From positions 30,415 through 94,414 of the forward strand of contig NZ_JACARO010000063.1 of the NCBI RefSeq assembly GCF_013386585.1: a DNA stretch of 64,000 bases, given 5' to 3'. Source of the stretch: Pseudomonas sp. P7548. GTDB taxonomy: Bacteria > Pseudomonadota > Gammaproteobacteria > Pseudomonadales > Pseudomonadaceae. The notes under the pieces were generated by a model. That model was given only the letters and a program-made list of their open reading frames with translations. It did not search any database and was not told the DNA's origin. Shown piece by piece: positions 15,826-25,021 of this stretch. Position 1 is the first letter of the stretch; every line of letters begins with the position of its first letter. The translations under genes were made by a program, and so were the position numbers.

Positions 15826-17955
15826 TTAAGCCGGAATCGCCCTGGCCTTAGCCTCCCGATCCCAAACCCGATGCTGCGCGATCGCCGCCACAAACGCCTT
15901 CAACGCCTTGGCATCCCCGCCCACGATCAACCCCGCATCCGCCTCCAGCTTGAGCAGGTCCACCAACTGCTTCGCCTCACCGGCCACCGCAATCGCCTTC
16001 AGATGCTTGTAGGCCTCCAGCAGGTAATGCAGCGCCACGCCATCTTCACTCAGGGCCTTCACCGATTTCGCGCCTCCCGGCACAAACACCGCGTCGAACG
16101 CCACCGAGGGCAAACCTTCCATGGACGCGTCCACCGGCAGGCTCTTGCCATCGGCGGTGGTCACCGGTGCTGACGTCGGCCCCAACAATTTGGCATGGGC
16201 ACCTTCGGCCTTGAGCACTTTCGTCAACGCCTCGATCGTCGCGCCGTCCACGCCGTTGGCCGCCAGGATCGCCACCTTGCGCGTCTTGATGTCGCCCGAC
16301 AACAGGTTGGCCTGGCTCAAAGCTGGTGAGCGCGACAACGAGGTTTTGCGCTCTGGCACCGTACCTTTTTTGGGCACCGGCAAGCCCAGGTTCTGCGCCA
16401 CACGCTTGGCAAGCTCGAGGTCAATGTTGGCCAAGATCTCATTCACCTGTCGCGCGCGAATGAACTCACGCTCCACCTTGCCCAGCTCAAAGCTGTAGGC
16501 CGCGATGATGTGCTCTTGCTCGTGCTTGCTCATGCTGCGGAAAAACAGGCGCGCCTGGGAGAAGTGATCCCCAAACGATTCACTGCGTTCGCGCACCTTA
16601 TGGGCATCGATGCGCTCGTAGTAAGACTCGAAACCACCATCCTGTGCAGCAGGAGGCGTTTCCTTCGGCCAGCCACCGTCGATGGAGTTGGGTTCATAGG
16701 CCGCACGCCCCTTGTCAATCGTGGTGCGGTGCATGGCATCGCGCTGGCCATTATGGAACGGCGCCACCGGGCGGTTGATCGGCAACTCATGGAAATTCGG
16801 GCCACCGAGTCGGCTGATCTGCGTATCGGTGTAGGAAAACAGGCGACCCTGCAACAATGGGTCATTGGAGAAATCGATGCCCGGCACGATATGGCCTGGA
16901 CAGAAGGCGACCTGCTCGACTTCAGCAAAGAAGTTATCCGGGTTGCGGTTCAGCACCATCTTGCCCAGCGGGGTGATGGGCACCAGTTCTTCAGGGATCA
17001 GTTTGGTCGGATCGAGAATGTCGAAGTCGAATTTATGCTCGTCCTCCTCGGCAATTACCTGCACGCCCAATTCCCACTCAGGGTAATCGCCCATCTCAAT
17101 CGCTTCCCAGAGATCGCGGCGGTGGTAGTCGGTATCTTTACCGGCGAGCTTTTGCGCTTCGTCCCACACCAGCGAGCAGGTGCCGGCGGTAGGGCGCCAG
17201 TGGAATTTAACGAAGCTGGATTGCCCTTCGGCGTTGATGAAGCGAAAGGTGTGCACCCCAAAACCCTGCATGGCCCGTAGGCTTTTAGGAATCGCCCGGT
17301 CGGACATTGCCCAAATCACCATATGCGCCGATTCCGGCTGCAGTGACACGAAGTCCCAGAAGGTATCGTGGGCCGAACCGCCTGTGGGAATCTCGTTGTG
17401 AGGCTCGGGTTTTACCGCGTGAACAAAGTCGGGAAACTTGATTGCGTCCTGAATGAAAAACACCGGCATGTTGTTGCCGACCAGGTCGAAGTTGCCTTCA
17501 TCCGTGAAGAATTTCACGGCAAAACCGCGGACGTCGCGCACGGTGTCGCCGGAGCCCCGAGGCCCTTGCACAGTGGAAAAACGCAGAAAAACCGGGGTTT
17601 TATGGCCAGGGTCGCGTAAGAACCCTGCCTTGGTCAGTGCCGAATGGTTTTCATAGGTCTGGAAGTAGCCATGGGCACCGGTGCCCCGCGCATGCACGAT
17701 GCGCTCCGGGATACGTTCATGGTCAAAATGCGTGATCTTTTCACGCATGATGAAATCCTCCAGCAGCGATGGCCCGCGTGCGCCGGCCTTCAAGCTGTTC
17801 TGGTTATCGGAAATCTTCACACCCTGGTTGGTACGCAGGGCCTGGCCGGTCGCGTCGGAGCGAAATGCTTCCAAAGCCTGAAGTTTGGCATTGGTGTTCT
17901 TACGGTCCAGGGTATCGGTGCCGGCGAGTTCGCTCTTTGGCTTTTTCGTGCTCAT
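15826..17955 (-). CDS. katE: Large-subunit heme catalase KatE (HPII type)
   Basis: Decomposes hydrogen peroxide. The 709-residue length and two-part layout are those of clade 2 catalases: a core (about 60-560) with the distal His in IVHARGTGAHGYF, the distal Asn in FDLVGNNMPVF and the proximal heme Tyr in RLFSYTDTQ, then a C-terminal class I amidotransferase/DJ-1-like domain (about 560-700). The N-terminal extension is basic and polar, with no signal peptide, so it is cytoplasmic. It is monocistronic, between metN and a convergent lipoprotein. Such catalases are usually RpoS-controlled; I did not identify a certain promoter. Confidence 0.95.
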   Translation of the reverse strand: MSTKKPKSELAGTDTLDRKNTNAKLQALEAFRSDATGQALRTNQGVKISDNQNSLKAGARGPSLLEDFIMREKITHFDHERIPERIVHARGTGAHGYFQTYENHSALTKAGFLRDPGHKTPVFLRFSTVQGPRGSGDTVRDVRGFAVKFFTDEGNFDLVGNNMPVFFIQDAIKFPDFVHAVKPEPHNEIPTGGSAHDTFWDFVSLQPESAHMVIWAMSDRAIPKSLRAMQGFGVHTFRFINAEGQSSFVKFHWRPTAGTCSLVWDEAQKLAGKDTDYHRRDLWEAIEMGDYPEWELGVQVIAEEDEHKFDFDILDPTKLIPEELVPITPLGKMVLNRNPDNFFAEVEQVAFCPGHIVPGIDFSNDPLLQGRLFSYTDTQISRLGGPNFHELPINRPVAPFHNGQRDAMHRTTIDKGRAAYEPNSIDGGWPKETPPAAQDGGFESYYERIDAHKVRERSESFGDHFSQARLFFRSMSKHEQEHIIAAYSFELGKVEREFIRARQVNEILANIDLELAKRVAQNLGLPVPKKGTVPERKTSLSRSPALSQANLLSGDIKTRKVAILAANGVDGATIEALTKVLKAEGAHAKLLGPTSAPVTTADGKSLPVDASMEGLPSVAFDAVFVPGGAKSVKALSEDGVALHYLLEAYKHLKAIAVAGEAKQLVDLLKLEADAGLIVGGDAKALKAFVAAIAQHRVWDREAKARAIPA

Positions 17956-18184
17956 CAGTCAAAACTCCTTATTCGGACCCAGGCACGGCACCTGGGTGAT
18001 CGGGCTGCCTAAGTAGTGACTGACGGGGTTTTGGGCCGTTCCTTTTTTATGACCTTTGATCGCGTTATTGCCAAATCAATGGATGAATGCGAAATAAATG
18101 CTAAGAAAGACTATACGGACAGGCTAAAATGCGCGCCCGGCTAACCGCTGATCCCTTTTCCATGCGCCCCACAAGGTTCGCTAC

Positions 18185-19192
18185 GTGATCGAGTTTCATA
18201 ACGTCCATAAAACCTACCGCGTCGCCGGTAAGGATATCCCCGCGCTGCACCCCACCAGCCTGCGCGTCGAGAACGGCCAGGTGTTTGGCCTTATCGGCCA
18301 CTCGGGTGCGGGTAAAAGCACCCTGCTGCGCCTGATCAACCGCCTTGAAGAGCCAAGCGGCGGCCAGATCACGGTGGATGGCGAAGAAGTCACCGCCCTG
18401 GACGCCAACGGCCTGCGCCGTTTCCGCCAGCAGGTCGGGATGATTTTCCAGCACTTCAATTTGCTGGCGTCCAAGACAGTCGCCGACAACGTCGCGCTGC
18501 CGCTGACCCTGGCCGGCGAATTGTCGCGCAAGGAAATCGACCTGCGCGTGGCTGAACTGCTCGCCCGCGTTGGCCTGTCTGACCACGCCAGGAAGTACCC
18601 GGCCCAGCTGTCGGGCGGCCAGAAGCAGCGCGTCGGCATCGCCCGCGCCCTGGCGACCAAGCCAAAGATCTTGCTGTGCGACGAAGCCACCAGCGCCCTC
18701 GACCCGCAGACCACCGCATCGGTGCTCAAACTGCTGGCCGAGATCAACCGCGAACTGAACCTGACCATCGTGCTGATCACCCATGAAATGGACGTGATCC
18801 GCCGCGTGTGCGACCAGGTGGCCGTGATGGACGCTGGCGTGATCGTCGAGCAAGGCTCAGTGGCAGAAGTATTCCTGCACCCACAGCACCCGACCACCAA
18901 GCGCTTCGTGCAAGAAGCCGAGCAGGTCGACGAAGGCGAACAGCGCGATGTGTTCGCCCACGTGCCGGGTCGCATCGTGCGCCTGACGTTCCAGGGCGAA
19001 GCGACCTACGCGCCTTTGCTGGGTACCGTCGCCCGTGAAACAGGTGTGGACTACAGCATCCTCGCCGGTCGTATCGACCACATCAAAGACACGCCCTACG
19101 GCCAATTGACCCTCGCCGTCACCGGTGGGGACATGGAAGCCGCGTTCGCCCGCTTTACTGCGGCAGACGTCCACATGGAGGTCCTGCGCTAA
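18185..19192 (+). CDS. metN: Methionine ABC transporter ATP-binding protein MetN
   Basis: ATPase of the D/L-methionine importer, 335 residues, starting at GTG 18185 (MIEFHNVHKTY). Walker A GHSGAGKST is at 38-46, the signature is LSGGQKQRVGIARAL, Walker B is ILLCDEATSAL and the His switch VLITHEM. The C-terminal ~75 residues form the NIL regulatory domain that binds methionine and inhibits transport. It overlaps metI by the shared A of TAATG. Confidence 0.94.
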   Translation: MIEFHNVHKTYRVAGKDIPALHPTSLRVENGQVFGLIGHSGAGKSTLLRLINRLEEPSGGQITVDGEEVTALDANGLRRFRQQVGMIFQHFNLLASKTVADNVALPLTLAGELSRKEIDLRVAELLARVGLSDHARKYPAQLSGGQKQRVGIARALATKPKILLCDEATSALDPQTTASVLKLLAEINRELNLTIVLITHEMDVIRRVCDQVAVMDAGVIVEQGSVAEVFLHPQHPTTKRFVQEAEQVDEGEQRDVFAHVPGRIVRLTFQGEATYAPLLGTVARETGVDYSILAGRIDHIKDTPYGQLTLAVTGGDMEAAFARFTAADVHMEVLR

Positions 19193-19866
19193 TGGACGTT
19201 TTGTTGAGTTTCTTCGCCAATATCGACTGGTCGGAAATCTGGCTCGCCACCGGCGACACCATGACCATGCTGTTTGGCTCACTGTTCTTCACCGTGGTGC
19301 TCGGCCTGCCGCTGGGCGTGCTGCTGTTCCTGACCAGCCCGCGCCAGCTGTTCGAGCAAAAAAGCCTGTACGCCTTCCTGTCGCTGATCGTGAATATCCT
19401 GCGCTCACTGCCGTTCATCATTCTGTTGATCGTGATGATTCCATTCACCGTACTGCTTACCGGCACGTCGCTGGGTGTGGCCGGTGCGATTCCGCCGCTG
19501 GTGGTCGGGGCGACGCCGTTCTTCGCACGCCTGGTGGAAACCGCCCTGCGTGAAGTGGACCGCGGCATCATCGAGGCCACCCAGTCCATGGGCGCTACCA
19601 CGCGCCAGATCATCACCAACGCCCTGCTGCCCGAAGCCCGCCCTGGCATTTTCGCGGCGATTACGGTGACGGCGATTACACTGGTGTCCTACACGGCCAT
19701 GGCCGGTGTCGTAGGTGCTGGTGGCTTGGGAGACCTGGCGATCCGCTTTGGTTATCAGCGCTTCCAGACCGATGTGATGGTGGTCACCGTGGTGATGCTG
19801 TTGATCCTGGTGCAAATTCTGCAAACCGTCGGCGACAAGCTGGTGGTGCATTTTTCTCGAAAATAA
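19192..19866 (+). CDS. metI: Methionine ABC transporter permease MetI
   Basis: Five-helix permease of 224 residues with the BPD_transp_1 (MetI-like) domain; the EAA loop EATQSMGATTRQIITNALLPEA contacts MetN. The ATG at 19192 overlaps the metN stop, so translation is coupled. metQ follows after a short gap with its own strong ribosome-binding site. Confidence 0.94.
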   Translation: MDVLLSFFANIDWSEIWLATGDTMTMLFGSLFFTVVLGLPLGVLLFLTSPRQLFEQKSLYAFLSLIVNILRSLPFIILLIVMIPFTVLLTGTSLGVAGAIPPLVVGATPFFARLVETALREVDRGIIEATQSMGATTRQIITNALLPEARPGIFAAITVTAITLVSYTAMAGVVGAGGLGDLAIRFGYQRFQTDVMVVTVVMLLILVQILQTVGDKLVVHFSRK

Positions 19867-19917
19867 CGGCCATTGCCGGCCACAAGCCGGCACATGCCCG
19901 AACAAGGAGCTTGTTGG

Positions 19918-20688
19918 ATGAAAAAACTACTGGTTGCTTTCGCCGCCGTTGCCGCGTTTTCCGCCCACGCCGAGACCATTACCGTCGCTGCGTCGCCTGT
20001 GCCTCACGCGGAAATCCTGGAATTCGTGAAACCTGCACTCGCCAAAGAAGGCGTGGATTTGCAGGTCAAGGTCTTCACCGACTACGTGCAGCCAAACGTA
20101 CAGGTGGCTGAAAAGCGCCTGGACGCCAACTTCTTCCAGCACCAGCCGTACCTGGATGAATTCAACAAGGCCAAGGGCACCCATTTGGTGAGCGTTGGCG
20201 CGGTGCACCTGGAGCCCCTGGGCGCCTACTCCAGCAAATACAAGAAGCTGGACGAGCTGCCAAGCGGTGCCAACGTGGTCATCCCGAACGACGCCACCAA
20301 CGGCGGCCGCGCGCTGTTGCTGCTGGCCAAGAACGGCCTGATCACCCTGAAGGACCCGACCAACATCCTGTCGACCATCAAGGACATCACCGCCAACCCT
20401 AAAGGCCTGAAGTTCCGCGAACTGGAAGCCGCCACCCTGCCGCGCGTACTGACCCAGGTCGACCTGGCGCTGATCAACACCAACTACGCACTGGAAGCCA
20501 AGCTGGACCCGTCCAAGGACGCCCTGGTGATCGAAGGCAGCGACTCGCCTTACGTGAACATCCTGGTCACCCGCGAAGACAACAAGGATTCGGACGCGGT
20601 GAAGAAGCTGGTAGCAGCCCTGCACACGCCTGAAGTGAAGCAATTTATCGAAGAGAAGTACAAAGGCGCGATCAAGCCAGCGTTCTGA
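19918..20688 (+). CDS. metQ: Methionine-binding protein MetQ
   Basis: Periplasmic NlpA-family binding protein, 256 residues from ATG 19918 (MKKLLVAFAAV) after AAGGAG at about 19903. The signal peptide is cleaved near AHA-ETI (residue 19); it lacks a lipobox Cys, so unlike E. coli MetQ it is not a lipoprotein. Family motifs are VKVFTDYVQPNVQV, NFFQHQPYLDEFN and the NDATNGGRALLLL ligand region. Last gene of metNIQ, followed by a REPIN. Confidence 0.94.
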   Translation: MKKLLVAFAAVAAFSAHAETITVAASPVPHAEILEFVKPALAKEGVDLQVKVFTDYVQPNVQVAEKRLDANFFQHQPYLDEFNKAKGTHLVSVGAVHLEPLGAYSSKYKKLDELPSGANVVIPNDATNGGRALLLLAKNGLITLKDPTNILSTIKDITANPKGLKFRELEAATLPRVLTQVDLALINTNYALEAKLDPSKDALVIEGSDSPYVNILVTREDNKDSDAVKKLVAALHTPEVKQFIEEKYKGAIKPAF

Positions 20689-20726
20689 TCCGACTCGATC
20701 TTCAAAAAACACCGAAGATCAAAAAT

Positions 20727-20814
20727 GTGGGAGCGGGCTTGCCCGCGATTACGGAGTGTCAGTCACCGAACAGGTTAGCTGGCCCACCGCAATCGCAGGC
20801 AAGCCAGCTCCCAC
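20727..20814. repeat. REPIN with two different half types
   Basis: The left half (GTGGGAGCGGGCTTGCCCGCG) and the right half (reverse of GTGGGAGCTGGCTTGCCTGCG) belong to two sub-types, unlike the symmetric pairs elsewhere. It lies in the convergent metQ-sco gap. Confidence 0.85.
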
Positions 20815-20833
20815 AGTTGTTTTGCGTTGCCTG

Positions 20834-21469
20834 TTATGGACGCTTCAACAACACCGGCAACTGCGCCACCAATTTCTGGTTGTTCAACGGCGCCCGAATA
20901 AACCCACGCTGAGTCCCGTCCGGCCCAATCACCGCCAAGTTGCCGCTATGGTCGACGGTGTAGTTGGGCTTGCTGGTATCGGCCGGGATAAACGGAATGC
21001 TCACCGCATTCGAAACCTTCTGCACATCCTCCACGTTTGCGCCGGTCAGCCCTTCAAACTGCGGGTCGAAGTAACCCAGGTACTGCTTGAGCTGGGCCGG
21101 GGTGTCGCGGTTCGGGTCGACGCTGACCAGGATCACCTGCAACTTGTCCACCGCCTCTTTAGGCAGTTCGCTCTTGATCTGGCGCAGCTGGGCGAGAGTG
21201 GTAGGGCAGATATCCGGGCAGAAGGTGTAGCCGAAGAACAGCAGGCTCCACTTGCCTTTCAATTCGTTGACCACCACCGGCTGGCCTTCCTGATTGGTCA
21301 TGCTCACTGGCGGCAACTGGCGGCTTTGCGGCAGCAGGATAATGCCGGCGTCGATCAGTGCGGTAGGGTCGCCCTGGCCTTTGCCCGAGAGCACTTTGTT
21401 GACGGTCAGGCCCATGATCAACGCGACGATGGCCACCAGGATGAAGACGGTTTTTTGAGTTCGAGTCAT
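20834..21469 (-). CDS. Sco1/SenC/PrrC family copper chaperone
   Basis: Membrane-anchored thioredoxin-fold protein that helps load the CuA site of cytochrome oxidase subunit II. The 211-residue product starts at ATG 21469 (MTRTQKTVF), with one N-terminal membrane helix (7-25). Copper ligands are Cys84 and Cys88 in CPDICP and the later His in YTVDHSGN. It is the last gene of the oxidase locus; its ATG overlaps the cyoE stop (ATGA). The longer in-frame upstream codons are inside cyoE and have no family match. Confidence 0.92.
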   Translation of the reverse strand: MTRTQKTVFILVAIVALIMGLTVNKVLSGKGQGDPTALIDAGIILLPQSRQLPPVSMTNQEGQPVVVNELKGKWSLLFFGYTFCPDICPTTLAQLRQIKSELPKEAVDKLQVILVSVDPNRDTPAQLKQYLGYFDPQFEGLTGANVEDVQKVSNAVSIPFIPADTSKPNYTVDHSGNLAVIGPDGTQRGFIRAPLNNQKLVAQLPVLLKRP

Positions 21470-22365
21470 AGGTTCAACAATAAGTAGTGGTCTACGAGCA
21501 GGGCGATGAACAGCAGCAGCAGGTACCAGATAGAGTACTTGAAGGTGTTGATCGCCGCGTGCGGCTGAGCGCCACGGTACAACACCAGGGCCCATTGCAG
21601 AAAGCGCCCGCCCAACAGCAGCGCACAGGCCAGGTACAACAGGCCGCTCATGTGGATCACGTACGGCATCAGGCTCACCGCCAGCAGGGCGAAGGTGTAG
21701 AGCAGGATGTGCACCTTGGTGTAGTGCTCGCCATGGGTGACCGGCAACATGGGGATGTCGGCCTTGGCGTATTCCTCCTTGCGGTGGATGGCCAGGGCCC
21801 AGAAGTGCGGCGGGGTCCAGGCGAAGATGATCAGCACCAGCAGCAAGGGTTCGGCGCTGACATGCCCGGTCACGGCCACCCAGCCCAACAGCGGCGGCGC
21901 GGCCCCGGCGAGCCCGCCGATGACGATGTTCTGCGGTGTCGCGCGCTTGAGAAAGCCGGTATAGATCACCGCATACCCCAACAGCGACGCCAGCGTCAGC
22001 CAGGCGGCCAACGGGTTGGTAAAGGCCAGCAGCAGGGCCAGTCCCGCCACCGCCAGAAACAACGCAAACGCCAACGCGGCCAGCGGCGACACACGCCCCT
22101 CGGCCAACGGGCGCTTATGGGTGCGCGCCATCACCGCATCAATGCGCCGGTCCACCACATGGTTCACCGCCGCTGCGCCACCGGCGCACAGGGCGATCCC
22201 CAGGTTACCGAATACCAGCACCGTCCAGGGCACCCCGGCGCGCGTGGCGAGGAACATGCCCACCAGGGAGGTGATGAGCATCAGCACCACCACTTTCGGC
22301 TTGGTCAGCTCCAGGTAATCACGCCAGATCGGCTGGCTGTGGCGTGCGCCGATCAAGGTCGCCAT
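21466..22365 (-). CDS. cyoE: Protoheme IX farnesyltransferase (heme O synthase)
   Basis: UbiA-family prenyltransferase that farnesylates heme B to heme O. The 299-residue membrane protein has about nine helices; the polyprenyl-diphosphate/Mg motif is NHVVDRRIDAVMARTHKRPL near residue 68-87. Starts at ATG 22365 and overlaps the ctaA 3' end by 13 bases. Placed here (also called ctaB) it supplies heme A synthase for the aa3 oxidase. Confidence 0.94.
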   Translation of the reverse strand: MATLIGARHSQPIWRDYLELTKPKVVVLMLITSLVGMFLATRAGVPWTVLVFGNLGIALCAGGAAAVNHVVDRRIDAVMARTHKRPLAEGRVSPLAALAFALFLAVAGLALLLAFTNPLAAWLTLASLLGYAVIYTGFLKRATPQNIVIGGLAGAAPPLLGWVAVTGHVSAEPLLLVLIIFAWTPPHFWALAIHRKEEYAKADIPMLPVTHGEHYTKVHILLYTFALLAVSLMPYVIHMSGLLYLACALLLGGRFLQWALVLYRGAQPHAAINTFKYSIWYLLLLFIALLVDHYLLLNL

Positions 22366-23432
22366 GGCATCTCTCCTTTAAGGGTGATGAGGCCCGATAC
22401 GTGTTTGCGCGGAATGAAGCGCCAGCCGAAGCGTGACGGGTTGCGCACCCGGACCAGGCTGGTACGGGCGTGGTAATTGACCAGCACCAGGCTCAACAAC
22501 AGCGCCGCGCCACCTGCGTTGTGCGCCACCGCCACCGGCAATGGCAGATGGAAATACACGTTGCTCAGGCCCAGGCTGATCTGCGCCGCCAGCGCGATTA
22601 GCAGCAGGCCCGCCAACCGCGTCATGCCCACTGCGCGCAGTTGCCAGGCCAGGCCCAGCAGCACCAGAGTCACGATGACCGCACCGATGCGGTGGGTCAG
22701 GTGGATCGCGGTGCGCGCATCGCTGTCGAGCTGCCCGCCCAAGTAATTGGGGCCGATGTGTTGGGTGAGGTGAAACCCGTTGGCAAAGTCCGCCGCCGGC
22801 CACCACTGGCCGTGGCACGTGGGCAGGTCAATGCAGGCCACCGCCGCATAATTGGAACTGACCCAGCCCCCCAGCGCGATCTGGCCGATTACCAGCACCA
22901 ACCCCGCCGTCGCCCAATATTGCAGGCGCTTGGGCACGATCAACGCGGGCAACACGCCGGACAAGCGCAGGGTCAGCAGAAACAACAGGCTCAGGGTCGC
23001 GAAGCCGCCCAGCAGGTGGCCAGTCACCACCTGCGGCCACAGCTTGAGCGTCACCGTCCACATGCCGAACGCCGCCTGGGCGAACACCACCGCCAACAGA
23101 AACAGTGGCAACTTCACCGGCTGGCCCGGATCACGCCGATGGCTCCAGGAGCGCGCCGCCAACAGCACGATCAACAACCCCAGGGTGCCGGCAAAGTAGC
23201 GATGGGTCATCTCGGCCCAGCCCTTGTCGGCCTCGACCGGTGCATCCGGAAAATGCAGCTCGGCGTGGGCCAGTTGGGCTTCGGTCTTGGGCACGCTGAT
23301 AAAGCCGTAGCAGCCCGGCCAGTCCGGACACCCCAGGCCGGCATGGGTCAGGCGGGTATAGGCACCCAGCAGCACGACGAACAGCGCCAGCAAGGTGGCA
23401 AACAACGCGAGGCGAAATCCAGGTTTGGCCAT
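22353..23432 (-). CDS. ctaA: Heme A synthase (COX15/CtaA)
   Basis: Oxidises the C8 methyl of heme O to give heme A. The 359-residue protein has about eight membrane segments and the expected conserved His residues, including EMTHRYFAG and LTHRIGAV. The N-terminal loop has the paired Cys in GLGCPDWPGCYGF that is typical of the family. It is followed directly by cyoE with overlap, fitting a heme A pathway unit within the oxidase operon. Confidence 0.93.
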   Translation of the reverse strand: MAKPGFRLALFATLLALFVVLLGAYTRLTHAGLGCPDWPGCYGFISVPKTEAQLAHAELHFPDAPVEADKGWAEMTHRYFAGTLGLLIVLLAARSWSHRRDPGQPVKLPLFLLAVVFAQAAFGMWTVTLKLWPQVVTGHLLGGFATLSLLFLLTLRLSGVLPALIVPKRLQYWATAGLVLVIGQIALGGWVSSNYAAVACIDLPTCHGQWWPAADFANGFHLTQHIGPNYLGGQLDSDARTAIHLTHRIGAVIVTLVLLGLAWQLRAVGMTRLAGLLLIALAAQISLGLSNVYFHLPLPVAVAHNAGGAALLLSLVLVNYHARTSLVRVRNPSRFGWRFIPRKHVSGLITLKGEMPWRP

Positions 23433-23442
23433 GACGATGCCC

Positions 23443-24036
23443 TTATCCGATGTTCGACAGTTTCAGCAGCAGGCGCAGGTCGTTGAGCAAGTCCTTGCCC
23501 TTGACCTTGGCGTCGTAGCGCAGCACCAGGTTGCCGTGGGGGTCGACGATCCACAGCTGCGCGTCGCCGGGTGCAGCGGCGTCTTTGGTGAAGGTCGACA
23601 GGTCCAGGGGGTAGCGCTGCAACTGCGGGTATTCGGCCTTGAGCTTGGCTTCGTATTCGGTTCCGACCGGTAGCGCGCTGGCCAGGGCATGACTGGCGCG
23701 GGAAGCATCGCGGCCCAGGCTGATCTGCAGTTGGCGCGCGAGGTACACCAATTGCTGGCAATCGGCGGCGCAGGCGGTGGGTGCAGTCACCAGCAGTTGC
23801 CAGCGGTCTTCATCGGCCTGCACACCGATGTCGGCACGCGTCTGACCATTGCCGATCATCTCGCCGTGGTAGCTGCGACTCTCGGGCACCCAGAACTGCA
23901 GCTTGTACATGAAGGTGGCCAGTGCCATCGGGCCGATCACCATCATCAGGATCAGGATCAACTGCCAGCGGCCTTTGCGTCGGTCGGGCGTGACAGGCGC
24001 GTCAGACATGTTGAGTGGATTCATGGCCGCTCCCAT
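23443..24036 (-). CDS. Membrane-anchored protein of the cox locus, Sco/thioredoxin-like
   Basis: A 197-residue protein with one N-terminal transmembrane helix (about 24-44) and a periplasmic domain containing a Cys pair in APTACAADCQQL, placed much as in Sco/thioredoxin folds, though CxxxC is spaced differently. I start at the ATG at 24036 (MGAAMNPLNM) because AAGGAG lies seven bases upstream; this overlaps SURF1 by 35 bases. It is always found between surf1 and ctaA in Pseudomonas cox loci, so a role in copper or cysteine redox for oxidase assembly is likely but unproven. Confidence 0.75.
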   Translation of the reverse strand: MGAAMNPLNMSDAPVTPDRRKGRWQLILILMMVIGPMALATFMYKLQFWVPESRSYHGEMIGNGQTRADIGVQADEDRWQLLVTAPTACAADCQQLVYLARQLQISLGRDASRASHALASALPVGTEYEAKLKAEYPQLQRYPLDLSTFTKDAAAPGDAQLWIVDPHGNLVLRYDAKVKGKDLLNDLRLLLKLSNIG

Positions 24037-24766
24037 GGTGCTTCTCCTTTTTGTTATGCCATCCGAGGTAGAGGTAAAGCGCCAACAGCGCCACTGCCAT
24101 GGCAAACCATTGCACGGCATACCCCAAGTGTTTTTCCGGGCCCATGGCGACCACCGCCCAGGTGGTGTCGTACGTACCGGCGCCGGCTTCTGCGCGCAGC
24201 TCGTAGGCAAACCCGTTGCGGCCCAGCTCCGCCCACAACGCAGCCGGGTGCAGGGCAGTGAGCAGGCGCGGCCACTGTGCGCTGGCTGGGTCGGCGTGCA
24301 ATTGGAACGTTTCGCCTGGAGCCACGTAGACCCAGGCGTCGAGGTTCACCGGCTGATTGGGGGTGGTGAAGACGGGCGGGACACGTCGGTCTGGCCAAGG
24401 CAGCCAGCCGCGGTTGAGCAACAGCCACTCGCCGCTGGCCTGGTCATGAAAGGGTTGCAGCAGCTCGACGCCCGCCCGTCCGTCACGCATGCGGTTGTCG
24501 AGCAACACGCTGTGTTCGGCGTCGAACTGGCCGCGCAGGCGAACGCGACGAAAGGCCGGGTCAGTCAAGTCGACGAGTTGCGCGCTGCTCACCGGGTCAG
24601 CCACACGGCGCTCGGCATAGCTGTCCACCAGCAGCTGCTTTTCATGGCCGCGCGACAGTTGCCAGAACCCCAGGCCCACCATCAAGGGCAGCAGCACCAG
24701 CACCACCAATGTGGGTGCGAGCCCTGGGCGAAAGTCTTTTATGGCGGTGGCTATACTTGTTTTCAT
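24002..24766 (-). CDS. SURF1 family cytochrome oxidase assembly protein
   Basis: A 254-residue membrane protein with the SURF1 layout: one helix near each end (about 17-36 and 218-240) with a periplasmic domain between. Family features are GLGFWQLSRGHEK, LLDNRMRDGRAG and the C-terminal YAVQWFAMAVALL. SURF1 helps heme A insertion into subunit I. It begins at ATG 24766, divergent by a short gap from the small DUF2909 gene. Confidence 0.92.
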   Translation of the reverse strand: MKTSIATAIKDFRPGLAPTLVVLVLLPLMVGLGFWQLSRGHEKQLLVDSYAERRVADPVSSAQLVDLTDPAFRRVRLRGQFDAEHSVLLDNRMRDGRAGVELLQPFHDQASGEWLLLNRGWLPWPDRRVPPVFTTPNQPVNLDAWVYVAPGETFQLHADPASAQWPRLLTALHPAALWAELGRNGFAYELRAEAGAGTYDTTWAVVAMGPEKHLGYAVQWFAMAVALLALYLYLGWHNKKEKHHGSGHESTQHV

Positions 24767-24811
24767 TGCCCGCCCCTCTCCTCAATGCCCTACCGCGCCA
24801 GGAACCCAGAC

Positions 24812-25015
24812 ATGCTCAAAGCCGCCATTGCCCTGATGCTGATCGCGACCGTCGCGAGCCTGTTCAGTGGCTTGTTCTTCCTGGTCAAGGACGAGGGCAA
24901 CTCCAACCGCCTCGTCACCGCCCTGACCGTGCGTGTGGTACTGGCCGTGATCACCGTGGCGTTGATCGCCTGGGGCTTTTTCAGCGGCCAGTTGGTGTCC
25001 CATGCGCCGTGGTAA
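24812..25015 (+). CDS. DUF2909 twin-transmembrane protein
   Basis: A 67-residue hydrophobic protein with two transmembrane helices (about 3-23 and 38-58) joined by a charged loop KDEGNSNR. It is the only plus-strand gene inside the minus-strand oxidase locus, between SURF1 and subunit III. An in-frame ATG at 24785 would add nine residues; I prefer 24812 because GGAAC lies just upstream and the family begins at MLK. It converges on the subunit III stop with six bases between. A role with the oxidase is inferred from position only. Confidence 0.75.
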   Translation: MLKAAIALMLIATVASLFSGLFFLVKDEGNSNRLVTALTVRVVLAVITVALIAWGFFSGQLVSHAPW

Positions 25016-25021
25016 GACGCG

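Noticed and set aside
17956..18060. ECF or RpoS-type promoter of katE (GGAAC with CGTC, or CTACTTA)
   Set aside because: Several weak matches exist on the minus strand, but none has the right elements at the right spacing well enough to call.
20693..20725. Terminator after metQ (GATCTTC / GAAGATC)
   Set aside because: Seven-base arms with a ten-base A-rich loop and no T run on the plus strand; the REPIN that follows is a better 3' candidate.
24785..24811. Upstream start for DUF2909
   Set aside because: The in-frame ATG is possible, but the nine added residues carry no membrane or family feature and the GGAAC just before 24812 is a better site.
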